Positions 20,374-31,708 of a stretch of DNA of 64,000 nt are shown here, in pieces. Numbering within the stretch: the stretch's first letter is position 1; the number at the start of each line of letters is the position of its first letter. The notes beneath the pieces were generated by a model. The model ran no database searches. It was given only the letters and a program-made list of their open reading frames with translations, and was not told where the DNA came from. The translations under genes and the position numbers were made by a program. Source of the DNA: Nitrosomonadaceae bacterium (lineage in GTDB: Bacteria > Pseudomonadota > Gammaproteobacteria > Burkholderiales > Nitrosomonadaceae); NCBI GenBank assembly GCA_014190895.1, contig BJGV01000002.1, positions 81,221 through 145,220 on the forward strand, in the 5' to 3' direction.

Positions 20374-21807
20374 TTAAACATTCCTGTATTCTCCAACCTT
20401 AACAATTTTCATAGTATTGGTCCCGCCAGCCTTACCAACTGGCTCGCCAATAGTCATGACGATTAAATCACCAATACTAACTACACCGCGCTGTAGTAGC
20501 TCATTTTCCGCTTGATTTAAAATAATTTCTGGATCGTTTGATCCAACAATAAATTTTACCGGGTAAACTCCACGAAATAGGGTGACCTTGCGACGAGTGC
20601 CCTCCTGGGGGCTGAGAGCAAATATCGGTACATTAGAGCTTCTTCGAGACATTAGTAATGCCGTTAAGCCACTTTGCGTAAGGGCTGCAATAGCATGAAT
20701 TTTTAAACCATCCGCAGCATACATCACAGTGCGAGCGATAGCCTCTTCAATACTATCTGTGACGTCGTCTTTTATTTTTCGAAGTTCATGTTGTGGTAGA
20801 TATTCTTTTTCTGCTTCAAGACATACTCTGGCCATTGCCTCAACTGCATCGATTGGGTATTGTCCAGAGGCAGATTCGGATGACAACATCACTGCATCGG
20901 TACCATCTAGCACCGCATTAGCCACATCTGAAACCTCGGCCCGAGTAGGAATTTGACTAGAGACCATTGATTCCATCATTTGCGTGGCAGTGACTACCAG
21001 CTTGTTACTGAAACGAGCTGCGCGTATTATACGTTTCTGCAAGGCAGGTACCGCCGCGTCCCCTACTTCCACTGCTAAATCACCACGCGCCACCATGACA
21101 GCATCGGAGGCTTGTAGAATATCCGCTAACGCCAAGACCGCTTCTGAGCGTTCAATTTTTGCCATTAATAAGCTTTTTCCACCCGCTTCGTGCATCAGGT
21201 TGCGCGCTTGGCGCATATCGGCACCGGAGCGAGGAAAAGAAACTGCCAGATAATCCGCCTTGATTGCGGCAGCAGTCTTGATATCTTCCATATCTTTATT
21301 AGTGAGCGCCCCTGCGCTAAGTCCGCCACCTTTACGGTTGATACCTTTATTGTTGGATAACACCCCACCTTGTTCAACCGTGCAATATATTTGATGCCCT
21401 TTGACTCTCGAAACACCCAATACAATGCGCCCGTCATCTAATATTAAAGTTGAGCCAATTCCCACATCATTTGGAAGTTCTTTATAGTCAAGCCCTACTC
21501 GTTCTTGGTTGCCGAGATTACATTCGGCGTCGAGCACGAATGCATCACCAGTTTTGAGCATAATTTTCCCATCCTCAAATTTACCAATTCGAATCTTTGG
21601 TCCTTGCAAATCAGCCAATAATCCCACAGTCATACCAGTAGATCGTGCTAGAGATCGAGTCAATTCCGCGTATTCAATATGCTCTTCTTTGGAGCCATGA
21701 GAGAAATTAATACGCACTACATCCACCCCAGCTTGAATCATTTTTTCTAAAACCTGGATGCTACTGGATGCAGGGCCGATAGTAGCCACAATTTTTGTTC
21801 TTCGCAT
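20374..21807 (-). CDS. pyk: Pyruvate kinase
   Basis: Converts phosphoenolpyruvate and ADP to pyruvate and ATP. The family signature is intact: MRRTKIVATIGPASSS, VRINFSHGSKEEH, LLADLQGPKIRIG, SLLMAKIERSEAVLALADIL with catalytic Lys, VMVARGDLAVEVGDA and TATQMMESMVSS. The C-terminal regulatory domain is complete (477 residues). It lies 34 bases after pgk in the minus-strand operon. Confidence 0.97.
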   Translation of the reverse strand: MRRTKIVATIGPASSSIQVLEKMIQAGVDVVRINFSHGSKEEHIEYAELTRSLARSTGMTVGLLADLQGPKIRIGKFEDGKIMLKTGDAFVLDAECNLGNQERVGLDYKELPNDVGIGSTLILDDGRIVLGVSRVKGHQIYCTVEQGGVLSNNKGINRKGGGLSAGALTNKDMEDIKTAAAIKADYLAVSFPRSGADMRQARNLMHEAGGKSLLMAKIERSEAVLALADILQASDAVMVARGDLAVEVGDAAVPALQKRIIRAARFSNKLVVTATQMMESMVSSQIPTRAEVSDVANAVLDGTDAVMLSSESASGQYPIDAVEAMARVCLEAEKEYLPQHELRKIKDDVTDSIEEAIARTVMYAADGLKIHAIAALTQSGLTALLMSRRSSNVPIFALSPQEGTRRKVTLFRGVYPVKFIVGSNDPEIILNQAENELLQRGVVSIGDLIVMTIGEPVGKAGGTNTMKIVKVGEYRNV

Positions 21808-21841
21808 AGTTTATTGGGCAGGGTTAGATGTGTAATTTATA

Positions 21842-23020
21842 TTAGCACGCACGCTGTTCAAGTATTTCTACTGCCGGCAGTTTTTTTCCTTCTAGGAACT
21901 CTAAGAAGGCGCCTCCCGCAGTTGAGATATAGGATATTTTTTCGTAAATATCGTATTTTTGAATCGCAGCAATGGTGTCGCCACCACCAGCTAGAGTAAA
22001 AGCTTTAGTATTAGCGATGGCCATAGCGATAGTTTTCGTACCGCCTCCGAATTGATCAAATTCAAACACACCAACTGGACCATTCCACACCACAGTCCCA
22101 GCTTTCATAATTATGTCCGCCAGTTCCAGTGCACTTTTTGGACCGATATCAAAAATCATATCATCATCGGCAACCATGTCGGCATTTTTTAGTACAGCCG
22201 GTTCATTTGCATCAAATTTCTTACCAACCATGACATCTGTAGCAATAGGAATCGAGGCATTACGTTCTGTCATCTTCAGCATTAGCATTTTTGCGGTAGA
22301 AATCAGAGCGTCTTCACATAGAGATTTGCCAATATTTTTACCGCTGGCCTTAAGAAAGGTGTTAGCGATACCTCCGCCAACCACTAATTGATCTACTTTT
22401 TCGGATAAAGATTCAAGAACGGTAAGTTTAGTCGAAACTTTGGAACCACCAACAATTGCAATCATGGGCCTAGCTGGGTTTAAAAGAGCCTTAGTTAGTG
22501 CGCTAAGTTCTTCTGTTAACAGGATACCCGCACAAGCTATGGGGGCGTACTTAGCAATGCCATGGGTCGAAGCTTCGGCTCGGTGAGCTGTTCCAAATGC
22601 ATCCATTACAAATACGTCACATAATTCAGCATACCTCTTGGCGGTTGCATCGATATTTTTTTTCTCGCCTTCATTAAAGCGACAATTCTCCAGTACTACC
22701 AGTTCACCATCTGCAATCTCAAACCCACCCCCAACCCAATCTCTAATTAAACGCACGGGTTTATTGAGACGCTTAGCAATATTATCAGCAACGGGTTTAA
22801 GCGAATTTTCTTCTGACCAGACACCCTCTTCCGGGCGACCCAAATGAGAAGTAACCATCACTTTGGCACCTTTTTTTAAACAATAATTGATGGTAGTCAT
22901 AGAGGCAGTGATGCGTGCATCGGACGTGACTAACCCATCTTTGATGGGTACATTGAGGTCAGCGCGAATAAAGACCCGCTTACTCTGTAAATGAAGATCA
23001 ATAAGTTTGATAACAGGCAT
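21842..23020 (-). CDS. pgk: Phosphoglycerate kinase
   Basis: Transfers phosphate between 1,3-bisphosphoglycerate and ADP. Motifs: [41 protein letters not shown] stretch ([15 protein letters not shown]), [14 protein letters not shown] (usually DAFGTAHR), [12 protein letters not shown] and the C-terminal GGGDTIAAI. The ATG at 23020 gives the standard 392 residues; the frame also opens at a TTG 12 bases upstream. Follows gap by 111 bases. Confidence 0.97.
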   Translation of the reverse strand: MPVIKLIDLHLQSKRVFIRADLNVPIKDGLVTSDARITASMTTINYCLKKGAKVMVTSHLGRPEEGVWSEENSLKPVADNIAKRLNKPVRLIRDWVGGGFEIADGELVVLENCRFNEGEKKNIDATAKRYAELCDVFVMDAFGTAHRAEASTHGIAKYAPIACAGILLTEELSALTKALLNPARPMIAIVGGSKVSTKLTVLESLSEKVDQLVVGGGIANTFLKASGKNIGKSLCEDALISTAKMLMLKMTERNASIPIATDVMVGKKFDANEPAVLKNADMVADDDMIFDIGPKSALELADIIMKAGTVVWNGPVGVFEFDQFGGGTKTIAMAIANTKAFTLAGGGDTIAAIQKYDIYEKISYISTAGGAFLEFLEGKKLPAVEILEQRAC

Positions 23021-23131
23021 AAGAGGATCCAAATTTATTAGGATATTAGCTTAATATAAGGATGAACAGGATATGGAAGGACAGCAATTTTGTTGGCCCT
23101 AATCTTTAATTTATCACATTAAACAGTACAA

Positions 23132-24145
<1,014 letters not shown>

Positions 24146-24208
24146 CTAAATGAATTTTTAAACCCCTTTGATTAGAGACAGTTTTTGCATACTAGAGGTT
24201 CCTGCTAT

Positions 24209-26224
24209 TTAAAGTATATCTTTTACTGTTTTTATAATATTTTCAACAGTAAGGCCAAAATGTTTAAATAGATCGCTAGCGGGAGCAGACTCTCCAAAAG
24301 TGGTCATGCCTACGACCCCCCCCTCAAGCCCCACATATTTCCGCCAATAATCAGCAATACCTGCCTCCACTGCAACGCGTTTTACGCCTTTAAGTAAGAT
24401 ACTATTTTTATAAGTCGGATCTTGACGATCGAATAGATTGGTACATGGCATCGAGACCACGCGCACTTGAATACCTGTTTCAGCCAGCACTTTTTGTGCA
24501 CTTATTGCTAATCCGATTTCGGAGCCAGTAGCAATAATGATTGCTTGTGGTTTATTGTCCGCTGCCTCTGATAAGATGTATCCACCCTTGTCAATTAGTT
24601 TAATAGTGGCTGCATCTCGTTTTTGAAACGGTAGATTTTGGCGACTAAAGATGAGCGTAGAGGGACCATCTTTTCGTTCAATTGAACGTGCCCAGGCCAC
24701 TGTTGATTCAACTGTATCACAGGGCCGCCATACGTCCATATTGGGGATGTAACGTAATGTCGCGGTTTGCTCCACTGGTTGATGAGTTGGACCATCCTCA
24801 CCCAAACCGATCGAATCATGTGTAAACACGAATATATTGCGAATCTTCATTAAAGCTGCCATACGCAGAGCGTTACGTGCGTACTCTGAAAACATCAAAA
24901 ATGTTGCGCCATAAGGGATGATGCCGCCATGCAACGATAGTCCATTCATCATGGCGCTCATGCCAAATTCACGTACGCCATAATAAATATAATTACCCCC
25001 GGTTTCTCGGCTGATACTTTTTGAGCCAGACCATAAGGTAAGATTAGATCCCGCTAGGTCGGCGGAGCCACCAATCAATTCTGGTAATATTGGAGCTAGA
25101 CCCTCAATAGAGTTTTGAGAGGCCTTTCGGCTTGCAATGTTTTCTTCTTTTTTGTTAACACGATCAACCAGAGTATTTACATATTCAGACCAGTTAATTG
25201 GTAATTCTCCCGCCATACGACGTTTGAATTCGACAGCCTCTTTTGGATACTCTCTGGTATATTTATTTAGTTTGTCGTTCCATTCAGCCTCTAATTTTGC
25301 ACCTTTAGCGCGGGCGTCCCATGCGGCATAGACTGCCTTTGGAATTTCAAATGGGGGGTGGTTCCAGTTGATGTAAGGACGGGAGGCAGCAATTTCTGCA
25401 TCACCTAGTGCCGCACCGTGGACATCATGAGTGCCGGCTTTATTAGGAGAACCCATACCGATTACAGTTTTGCAGCAAATCATTGAAGGTTTGTCGCTAT
25501 TCTTTTTCGCCATCTTAATAGCTAATTCTATAGCTATAGGGTCGTGACCGTTGACATTCGAGACTACATGCCATCCATAGGCTTCAAAACGTTTTGGCGT
25601 GTCATCACTGAACCATCCAGTTACATGACCATCAATAGAGATGCCGTTGTCATCGTAGAAGCAGATTAGTTTGCCTAGTCCTAGAGTGCCAGCTAACGAA
25701 CAGGCTTCATGGGAGATACCTTCCATTAGACAACCATCACCAAGGAATGCATAACTGTAATGATTAACAATATCTAAGCCTGGTCGATTAAATTCCGCAG
25801 CAAGAATTTTTTCTGCCAATGCCATACCCACAGCATTGGTGATACCTTGCCCTAAAGGTCCAGTAGTGGTTTCTACACCAGGCGTGTAACCGTACTCTGG
25901 GTGGCCAGGAGTTTTGGAGTGAAGTTGACGAAAACGCTTGATTTCCTCTATGGATAGATCATAACCAGTAAGGTGTAGTAATGCATAAATTAACATTGAT
26001 CCATGCCCGTTAGACAGTACAAAACGATCACGATCTATCCATTTTGGATTGGTTGGGTTATGGCGAAGATGCTGAATCCACAACACTTCAGCTATTTCTG
26101 CCATCCCCATGGGCATACCAGGGTGACCAGAATTAGCTTTTTGTACAGCATCCATTGCCAATGCACGAATAGCGCCAGTTAAATCTTTAAATATCGGTGT
26201 GTCAGAATCTTTAAACGTACCCAT
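24209..26224 (-). CDS. tkt: Transketolase
   Basis: Thiamine-diphosphate enzyme that moves two-carbon units between sugar phosphates in the pentose-phosphate and Calvin cycles. The N-terminal domain has [19 protein letters not shown] and [20 protein letters not shown], the TPP/metal motif is [20 protein letters not shown], and the pyrimidine domain has [18 protein letters not shown]. Length 671 residues is normal. AAAGGAC precedes the ATG. It heads the operon tkt-gap-pgk-pyk-fba. An eight-G run (24316-24323 on the minus strand) lies near the 3' end. Confidence 0.97.
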   Translation of the reverse strand: MGTFKDSDTPIFKDLTGAIRALAMDAVQKANSGHPGMPMGMAEIAEVLWIQHLRHNPTNPKWIDRDRFVLSNGHGSMLIYALLHLTGYDLSIEEIKRFRQLHSKTPGHPEYGYTPGVETTTGPLGQGITNAVGMALAEKILAAEFNRPGLDIVNHYSYAFLGDGCLMEGISHEACSLAGTLGLGKLICFYDDNGISIDGHVTGWFSDDTPKRFEAYGWHVVSNVNGHDPIAIELAIKMAKKNSDKPSMICCKTVIGMGSPNKAGTHDVHGAALGDAEIAASRPYINWNHPPFEIPKAVYAAWDARAKGAKLEAEWNDKLNKYTREYPKEAVEFKRRMAGELPINWSEYVNTLVDRVNKKEENIASRKASQNSIEGLAPILPELIGGSADLAGSNLTLWSGSKSISRETGGNYIYYGVREFGMSAMMNGLSLHGGIIPYGATFLMFSEYARNALRMAALMKIRNIFVFTHDSIGLGEDGPTHQPVEQTATLRYIPNMDVWRPCDTVESTVAWARSIERKDGPSTLIFSRQNLPFQKRDAATIKLIDKGGYILSEAADNKPQAIIIATGSEIGLAISAQKVLAETGIQVRVVSMPCTNLFDRQDPTYKNSILLKGVKRVAVEAGIADYWRKYVGLEGGVVGMTTFGESAPASDLFKHFGLTVENIIKTVKDIL

Positions 26225-26242
26225 GGAAAAGTCCTTTCGCCT

Positions 26243-26278
26243 AATAAAAAATACTGTACTTATTTAAACAAGTACAGT
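26243..26278 (-). terminator. Intrinsic terminator of the ntrYX operon
   Basis: On the minus strand ACTGTACTT pairs perfectly with AAGTACAGT around an eight-base loop, followed by ATTTTTTATT. It lies after ntrX and before tkt, so it separates the regulatory operon from the sugar-phosphate operon. Confidence 0.85.
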
Positions 26279-26357
26279 GAAAAAACGTTATTATCACCTA
26301 AGAAACGAAGTCAGACAACCGTGGCAAAAATATGGGGCATTCTTTTTAGTTTCAGTG

Positions 26358-27608
26358 CTAATGATTTCTTAATTTAATGCCCAATAGTTTTAGTTTCCGA
26401 TAAAGATGTGTGCGCTCTAATCCAGACCTTTCCGCTACTCGGCTCATACTACCATTTTCATAATTAATGAGTCGCTCAAAATAGATTTTTTCAAATAAAT
26501 CTCGTGCTTCACGTAAAGGAGCATCAAAGGAGATACCGGAAATATTTTGTAGCGGAGTTACAGGAGAAAGGATGCGTTTTACCTCATCAATCGAAATCTC
26601 TTCACTGGCAGAGGTTAGTGCTAGAGAGTGTATTGTGCTGGTGAGTTGGGTAAGATTTCCGGACCAGTTATGATTACGTAAAAAATTAAGCGCGGCAGTA
26701 CTAAATTGCCGTAAAGAAATTTCATTCGATTCAATATAACGCGTGAGTATCTGATTAACAAGATCCGGAATATCTTCACGGTGTTCTTTCAAGGGAGGAA
26801 TTTGGATACATAAACCATTTAATATCTGATATAACTTTAAATCGTAAGAACCTTGTTCTACTAACTCTACCAAGGACACAGATGTGGCACATACAAGTCG
26901 CACGTTGTATTTCTCTAAATTACTGATTAAGAGCAATAAATTTTTTTGCTCTTGTTTGTCAAATCCACCGATTTCTTTTAGGAATAACAATCCATCTTTT
27001 GCTTGCTCAAGTAAATTAAACGGGGAGTCTGTAAAAGATATCAATGTATCTGTCTCTATCCAGGGTGCATTAGGGCGACGCAGAAAATGTGCGCATAGTT
27101 CTACCCCGGTGCCTTGTTCGCCCATAAGCAGTAACGGCGTCTTTAGATGAGCTATTTGTTCCAGTTGTTTTCTTAGATTGATGATTAGCGGACCATTGCC
27201 TAGATCGGCAAGAGAAGGAATGGGGGCTGATTCTATCTGGCCACGCTGCAGTGAGCGTTTTACCGTACTTAGTAGTTTTTGCAAAGGTATTGGTTTCTCT
27301 AGATAGTCAAACGCACCAATACGCGTCGCTTCAATCGCTGTTTCTATACTACCGTGACCTGACATTATTATTACTGGCATGGTAAGTGACCCATTACTTA
27401 CCCACTCCTTTAACAGAGTAATGCCATCAGTATCTGGCATCCAAATGTCTAGTAGTATCAAATCAGGGCGAGTCTGTTTGCGGGATTTGCACGCCTGTTC
27501 AGCATTCTCCACTGCTGTGACTTGGTAACCCTCTTCACGCAAAATTTCAGATAATAATTCCCGTATACCGATTTCGTCATCAACGATAAGTATTGTGTTG
27601 CTGATCAT
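26358..27608 (-). CDS. ntrX: NtrX-like response regulator with degenerate sigma-54 AAA+ domain
   Basis: The receiver domain (residues 1-120) is intact with D54 and K105. The central AAA+ domain is degenerate: the Walker A position reads GEQGTGVE (163-170) with V169 where lysine is needed. The Walker B position reads DGLLFLKEIG, with lysine in place of aspartate. The GAFTGA loop that touches sigma-54 is absent. A Fis-type helix-turn-helix (SRVAERSGLERTHLYRKLKL) ends the protein. So it likely binds DNA without acting as a sigma-54 activator ATPase. Partner sensor NtrY is immediately upstream. Confidence 0.88.
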   Translation of the reverse strand: MISNTILIVDDEIGIRELLSEILREEGYQVTAVENAEQACKSRKQTRPDLILLDIWMPDTDGITLLKEWVSNGSLTMPVIIMSGHGSIETAIEATRIGAFDYLEKPIPLQKLLSTVKRSLQRGQIESAPIPSLADLGNGPLIINLRKQLEQIAHLKTPLLLMGEQGTGVELCAHFLRRPNAPWIETDTLISFTDSPFNLLEQAKDGLLFLKEIGGFDKQEQKNLLLLISNLEKYNVRLVCATSVSLVELVEQGSYDLKLYQILNGLCIQIPPLKEHREDIPDLVNQILTRYIESNEISLRQFSTAALNFLRNHNWSGNLTQLTSTIHSLALTSASEEISIDEVKRILSPVTPLQNISGISFDAPLREARDLFEKIYFERLINYENGSMSRVAERSGLERTHLYRKLKLLGIKLRNH

Positions 27609-27669
27609 AATTCTAGAATTTATCCTTTTAATTTTTCATACAATTTTAGGTACAGGCAACCAAATATAA

Positions 27670-29841
27670 TCAAGTTATTTTATAATCAAACGTTAAATCA
27701 TTTTCAGTTGCTGCTGGCAGAATAATAGAAACTCGAGTTTCACGTGGATGAATATTCTCAATTTGAACCGTGCCATTATGTTCCTCGGTAATTTTTTTAA
27801 CGATGGGTAAACCGAGTCCAGTGCCCTTAATTTTGGTAGTAACATAAGGCTCAAATGCACGTATCTTAACGTGATCTGGAAAGCCATTACCATTATCGCT
27901 CAAACTAAATTGCACATGATTCTTTACCATTTCTGTGCGCACCGTAATAATGGGCTCTGTAGTTTCAATCAGAGCATCTTGGGCATTCTGTAGAAGATTG
28001 TGAATCACTTGGCGCAATCTGGCCGAGTCGCCTCTAATTAAACCTAAATTAGGATCAAGGAGTAAGCGTATAAGCGGATGCGATTTTTCGTTCTCGCTTT
28101 TCATCTCATATAACGAGAGCACTTCTTGTATTAGTTCATTGAGATTCAGTAAGCGTAATTTTAACTCCGGCGCACGGGCATATTCACTGAACGCATTGAC
28201 CATCGCCTTCATTGTCCTGACTTGATTAATAATAGTTTCAGTGGAGCGTCGCAGAATTTTCGCATCCTCTAGATTTAATTTCTCAGCAAACTTTTGTTGT
28301 ATACGTTCAGCGGAAAGCTGTATTGGTGTCAGTGGATTCTTAATTTCGTGGGCTAAGCGTCGCGCCACTTCTCCCCATGCAGCAGCGCGTTGTGCTTGTA
28401 GTAAATTAGTAATGTCGTCAAACACTACGACACCACCCCCCCCCGAAGCAACTGGGAGACGAGTGCCGCGTAGCAAGAGCACCTGACTAAGGCCCTCTTC
28501 AAAATGATCCATTTGACTTTGCCAGTCACCTGTTTCCTCAGAATTGAATCCTTCTAGAATTTTATTTACAAAAGCAAGTAAAGACGGTTTACGTATTGCA
28601 CACTCTTCAATAGTTAATCCTTCGAGATCAATTAATGGGACTTGAAGAATGTATTCTGCACTGAGATTTGCGGTATGCATGCAGAATCTTTCATCGAGCA
28701 CTAGAACACCAGAGGAGAGATTGGCTAATATACTTTCTAGATGGGTTTTAGCGCTCTCTACCTCATTTTGATTGAGTTGCGCTGTCGTACGCGCTTCTTC
28801 TAATTGTCGAGTCATTAGATTGAAAGATTCAGTTAGCACCCCTAACTCATCATTACTTTTTACCAGATTACGTCTGCTGAAGTCACCCTGAGCCACTGCA
28901 CGAGTGCTTTCCGCTAACATGCCCAAAGGGGCACTCAATTGTTCGCTGATGAGAAATGCGACAGCTATTGAAGAAAAGAAGGAGAGAAGTAGTACTAGTG
29001 TTAATGTCACTTCGTAAAACCCCTTCAGTCCTTGGCGCGACAGCGATAGCTCCTCATAATCGCGATATACTGTTTGGACTATCTCTGCATCTTCGGCCAC
29101 TTCTTTTGGAACTAATTGTAATAATTGAAGTAAATAAATATCTTCTTTTATGCCTGACGCATCAACCGGAATTCTTTCTATCATTCTTAGATACAAACCT
29201 TTGCCTGTTACGGATTCAATTGCACCGTAAGTTCCTTGCGTTCTAGCCAAACTTAATACCCCTGCATCTGGTATATTTGGCGATCTTACATTCTCATCTG
29301 TGTTTGAAAACGTAATTATCTCGCCATGTTCATCGAGTACTGTCGCTTCTTGTGCTTGAGTTAATTCTAATAGTTGTTTGAGATCCAATAAAGCAAGGGA
29401 TTGTCTCGATAGTGTCGGTACTGCGGCTCGCGTCTTTTTGTTTAAATCGTCTAATTGTTTATTTAAGAGCGCGCGCCCAATATTTAGACTGCTTTCAAGT
29501 GCTTTATCTACTTTAACATCAAACCAAGAATCGATACTTTTTCCTAGAAACTGTATTGATACACTGTAGATTAGTGCACCAGGTACAATTGTCATCAGAG
29601 ATAGGATAAGTAAAAAGCGTAATGTTAATCTAGAACCAAATACACCAGCTTTAAGTTTGCATCTTAGGCTCCACAGCAAATATCCCACCAAAGCTACAAG
29701 AAAAAGTACGAAGCCAATATTTAACTGAATGAGGAGTCGATATTTTCGCCCAAAGAAATCTGTATCAGCTCCAGCAATGGTGAGCAAGAGAAGCAAAGCT
29801 GCGCTTAATAAACAGGCTCCAATAATAATGATGTGCTTCAC
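27670..29841 (-). CDS. ntrY: NtrY-like membrane sensor histidine kinase
   Basis: A 723-residue sensor kinase. Two N-terminal membrane segments plus another pair (LVLLLSFFSSIAVAFLIS) bracket a periplasmic domain. They are followed by a HAMP domain, a PAS domain (LVLDERFCMHTANLSAEYIL), the HisKA box RRLAHEIKNPLTPIQLSAER and HATPase boxes NLLQNAQDAL, DNGNGFP and GTGLGLPIVKK. The start codon is GTG (29839-29841) with an AAGGAAAGG ribosome site. A nine-G run at 28436-28444 lies in the SGGGGVVVF linker before the H-box. It pairs with NtrX; regulation of nitrogen or respiratory genes is typical of the family. Confidence 0.93.
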   Translation of the reverse strand: MKHIIIIGACLLSAALLLLLTIAGADTDFFGRKYRLLIQLNIGFVLFLVALVGYLLWSLRCKLKAGVFGSRLTLRFLLILSLMTIVPGALIYSVSIQFLGKSIDSWFDVKVDKALESSLNIGRALLNKQLDDLNKKTRAAVPTLSRQSLALLDLKQLLELTQAQEATVLDEHGEIITFSNTDENVRSPNIPDAGVLSLARTQGTYGAIESVTGKGLYLRMIERIPVDASGIKEDIYLLQLLQLVPKEVAEDAEIVQTVYRDYEELSLSRQGLKGFYEVTLTLVLLLSFFSSIAVAFLISEQLSAPLGMLAESTRAVAQGDFSRRNLVKSNDELGVLTESFNLMTRQLEEARTTAQLNQNEVESAKTHLESILANLSSGVLVLDERFCMHTANLSAEYILQVPLIDLEGLTIEECAIRKPSLLAFVNKILEGFNSEETGDWQSQMDHFEEGLSQVLLLRGTRLPVASGGGGVVVFDDITNLLQAQRAAAWGEVARRLAHEIKNPLTPIQLSAERIQQKFAEKLNLEDAKILRRSTETIINQVRTMKAMVNAFSEYARAPELKLRLLNLNELIQEVLSLYEMKSENEKSHPLIRLLLDPNLGLIRGDSARLRQVIHNLLQNAQDALIETTEPIITVRTEMVKNHVQFSLSDNGNGFPDHVKIRAFEPYVTTKIKGTGLGLPIVKKITEEHNGTVQIENIHPRETRVSIILPAATENDLTFDYKIT

Positions 29842-29850
29842 GGCCTTTCC

Positions 29851-30423
29851 TTATAGAGATTTTTGCAACGGTAATCCTATATTCCAAAGTAATTCATCGG
29901 AACCTAAACTCCATTCTTCGGAGTTAAAGGCCTCTACTTGAAAGGGTTTTGGTAGGCGCGATAAATCAAGCCAAATGCGTAATTCTGCAATGTACCCCAT
30001 GTCTTCTTGTAGTCCAAGAATCGGGGTAATTGGATGGCTACGTAATTGACTTAAAACCTGTAGAGCTTCTTTTAGCGTTCGAAAATTTTGTGATAGTAGC
30101 CCATTATTTAATCGATACTGCTGTGTAAGCGCATAATAACTTATTGTTTCTATTTGTTTATGTCTATAGATTTTTTTATTTATCCAATACCAGCGCGGAA
30201 TAAATAGCTTAAATTCGGTTGCAAAGTTCAAAGCAACCCCTTTTTTGAGTGCCTGCTCTAAAATTGGATTTAGCGCTATTTCAAAGTCAGTATTAAGCTG
30301 ATAATCTCCATTTGTAACGCTCAATGAAGCAGATTTTATTTTTATTTTTTCTGCGTGAGCATCGAGATTTAGCAGAAGAGTTGCACTTAAAATTCCAGCT
30401 GTAAACACGCGTAGTAATTTCAT
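29851..30423 (-). CDS. DUF4390 secreted protein
   Basis: After a signal peptide (MKLLRVFTAGILSATLLLNL, then DAHA cleavage at about residue 24) the mature part carries SASLSVTNGDYQLNTDFEIALN, RWYWINKKIY, YYALTQQYRLN and LRIWLDLSRLPKPFQVEAFN. This is the DUF4390 family, which sits upstream of ntrYX in many betaproteobacteria and has no known function. The start at 30423 lies just after the rsmB stop (30431), and the frame's longer upstream opening would overlap rsmB and lacks the signal peptide start. Confidence 0.88.
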   Translation of the reverse strand: MKLLRVFTAGILSATLLLNLDAHAEKIKIKSASLSVTNGDYQLNTDFEIALNPILEQALKKGVALNFATEFKLFIPRWYWINKKIYRHKQIETISYYALTQQYRLNNGLLSQNFRTLKEALQVLSQLRSHPITPILGLQEDMGYIAELRIWLDLSRLPKPFQVEAFNSEEWSLGSDELLWNIGLPLQKSL

Positions 30424-30430
30424 GATAGAT

Positions 30431-31708
30431 TTAAATTTTATGCAGCAAGGCATAAAAGAAACCATCGTGTTGTGAGTTTGGAAACAACTGTCCATTGGAT
30501 GTTTTTCCACAGGAGAGCGAGAGTGTTCGGGCATCCGAATGATGATGCAAAAATTCTTCAATTTGCGATCTATTTTCTTCAATAAATACTGAACAGGTGA
30601 CGTAAAGCAATTTACCATCTCTAGCTAATGTCTGCCACAAGCTATTAAGGATCATTTTTTGAGTGGTAGTAAATTGGGAGAGATCACTTTCACGTCGCAG
30701 CCATTTGATATCGGGATGGTGACGTACTACACCTGAGGCGGAGCAAGGCACATCAGCTAAAATACGATCAAATAGTTTACCATCCCACCATTCTATTGGA
30801 TTCGCCGCATTGCCGCAGATGATATGGCATTTTTTAAGTCCTAGTCGCGTCAGATTCTGTTTCACTTTAATAAGTCGTTCTGGACTATGGTCGAGTACAG
30901 TTAGTTCTATTTCTGTTAGTTCTAATAGATGCGAGCTTTTCCCGCCAGGAGCGGCACAAGCGTCCAATACTCGCATACCAGAATGTACATCCAGTAACGG
31001 TGCCGCTAACTGCGCACCGGCATCCTGTATTGATACTAATCCCTTGTGGAATCCAGGCAATTTTTCTATAGCTACTGGTTGCGTTAACTTGAGCGCGCCA
31101 CCCCATAATAACTCTGTAGTTATATTACTTATATTGAGTTGTGCCTGATACTCGGCCACTTTAATTTTACGCTGGTTGACTCGCAGCGTCATCGGCGGAT
31201 GTTGATTATTTATTTTCAACATAATTTTGTAATCACTTGGATATTGTCCACGGAGCTTATCTATCCACCATTGTGGATGAGAATATTTTCCTACTTCATT
31301 TTTTGCCGTTGTTTTTAACAAATCTTCGCGCTGACGTATAAAATTTCTTAATACAGCATTGATTAACCCCTTTGCACCCTTGTCACAACTTAAACTCAAA
31401 GACGTGGATACAGCATGATTTACCACTGCGTGTGCAGAAGTTCTGCTGAATTGTAGTTGGTAGAGACCCACTAATAATAGACAATGTAATTTCTGGTCCC
31501 ATAATGGCTTCTTTAGCAGTAGTCCAAGTACAGTATTAATTTGTCCGTAAAAACGTAAAACACCATAGCTTATATCTTGAATAGCTCCTCTTTGCTGATC
31601 GGAGAGAGAAGAATGAGCGTGCCAATATTTTTGTAATACATTGGTTAAACTTGCACCGGCCAGTACCTCACTTATTACAATAGTAGCCACACGTTGAGTT
31701 TCAATCAT
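30431..31708 (-). CDS. rsmB: 16S rRNA m5C967 methyltransferase RsmB
   Basis: Methylates C967 of 16S rRNA. It has an N-terminal NusB-like domain (VLQKYWHAHSSLSDQQRG, GAKGLINAVLRNFIRQRED) and a catalytic RNA-C5-MTase domain with VLDACAAPGGKSSHLLEL. The two catalytic-domain cysteines are in ADVPCSASGVVRH and YVTCSVFIEENR. I used the ATG at 31708, which overlaps the fmt stop by eight bases (ATGATTGA); a GTG 24 bases upstream is also open. Length about 425 residues. Confidence 0.95.
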   Translation of the reverse strand: MIETQRVATIVISEVLAGASLTNVLQKYWHAHSSLSDQQRGAIQDISYGVLRFYGQINTVLGLLLKKPLWDQKLHCLLLVGLYQLQFSRTSAHAVVNHAVSTSLSLSCDKGAKGLINAVLRNFIRQREDLLKTTAKNEVGKYSHPQWWIDKLRGQYPSDYKIMLKINNQHPPMTLRVNQRKIKVAEYQAQLNISNITTELLWGGALKLTQPVAIEKLPGFHKGLVSIQDAGAQLAAPLLDVHSGMRVLDACAAPGGKSSHLLELTEIELTVLDHSPERLIKVKQNLTRLGLKKCHIICGNAANPIEWWDGKLFDRILADVPCSASGVVRHHPDIKWLRRESDLSQFTTTQKMILNSLWQTLARDGKLLYVTCSVFIEENRSQIEEFLHHHSDARTLSLSCGKTSNGQLFPNSQHDGFFYALLHKI

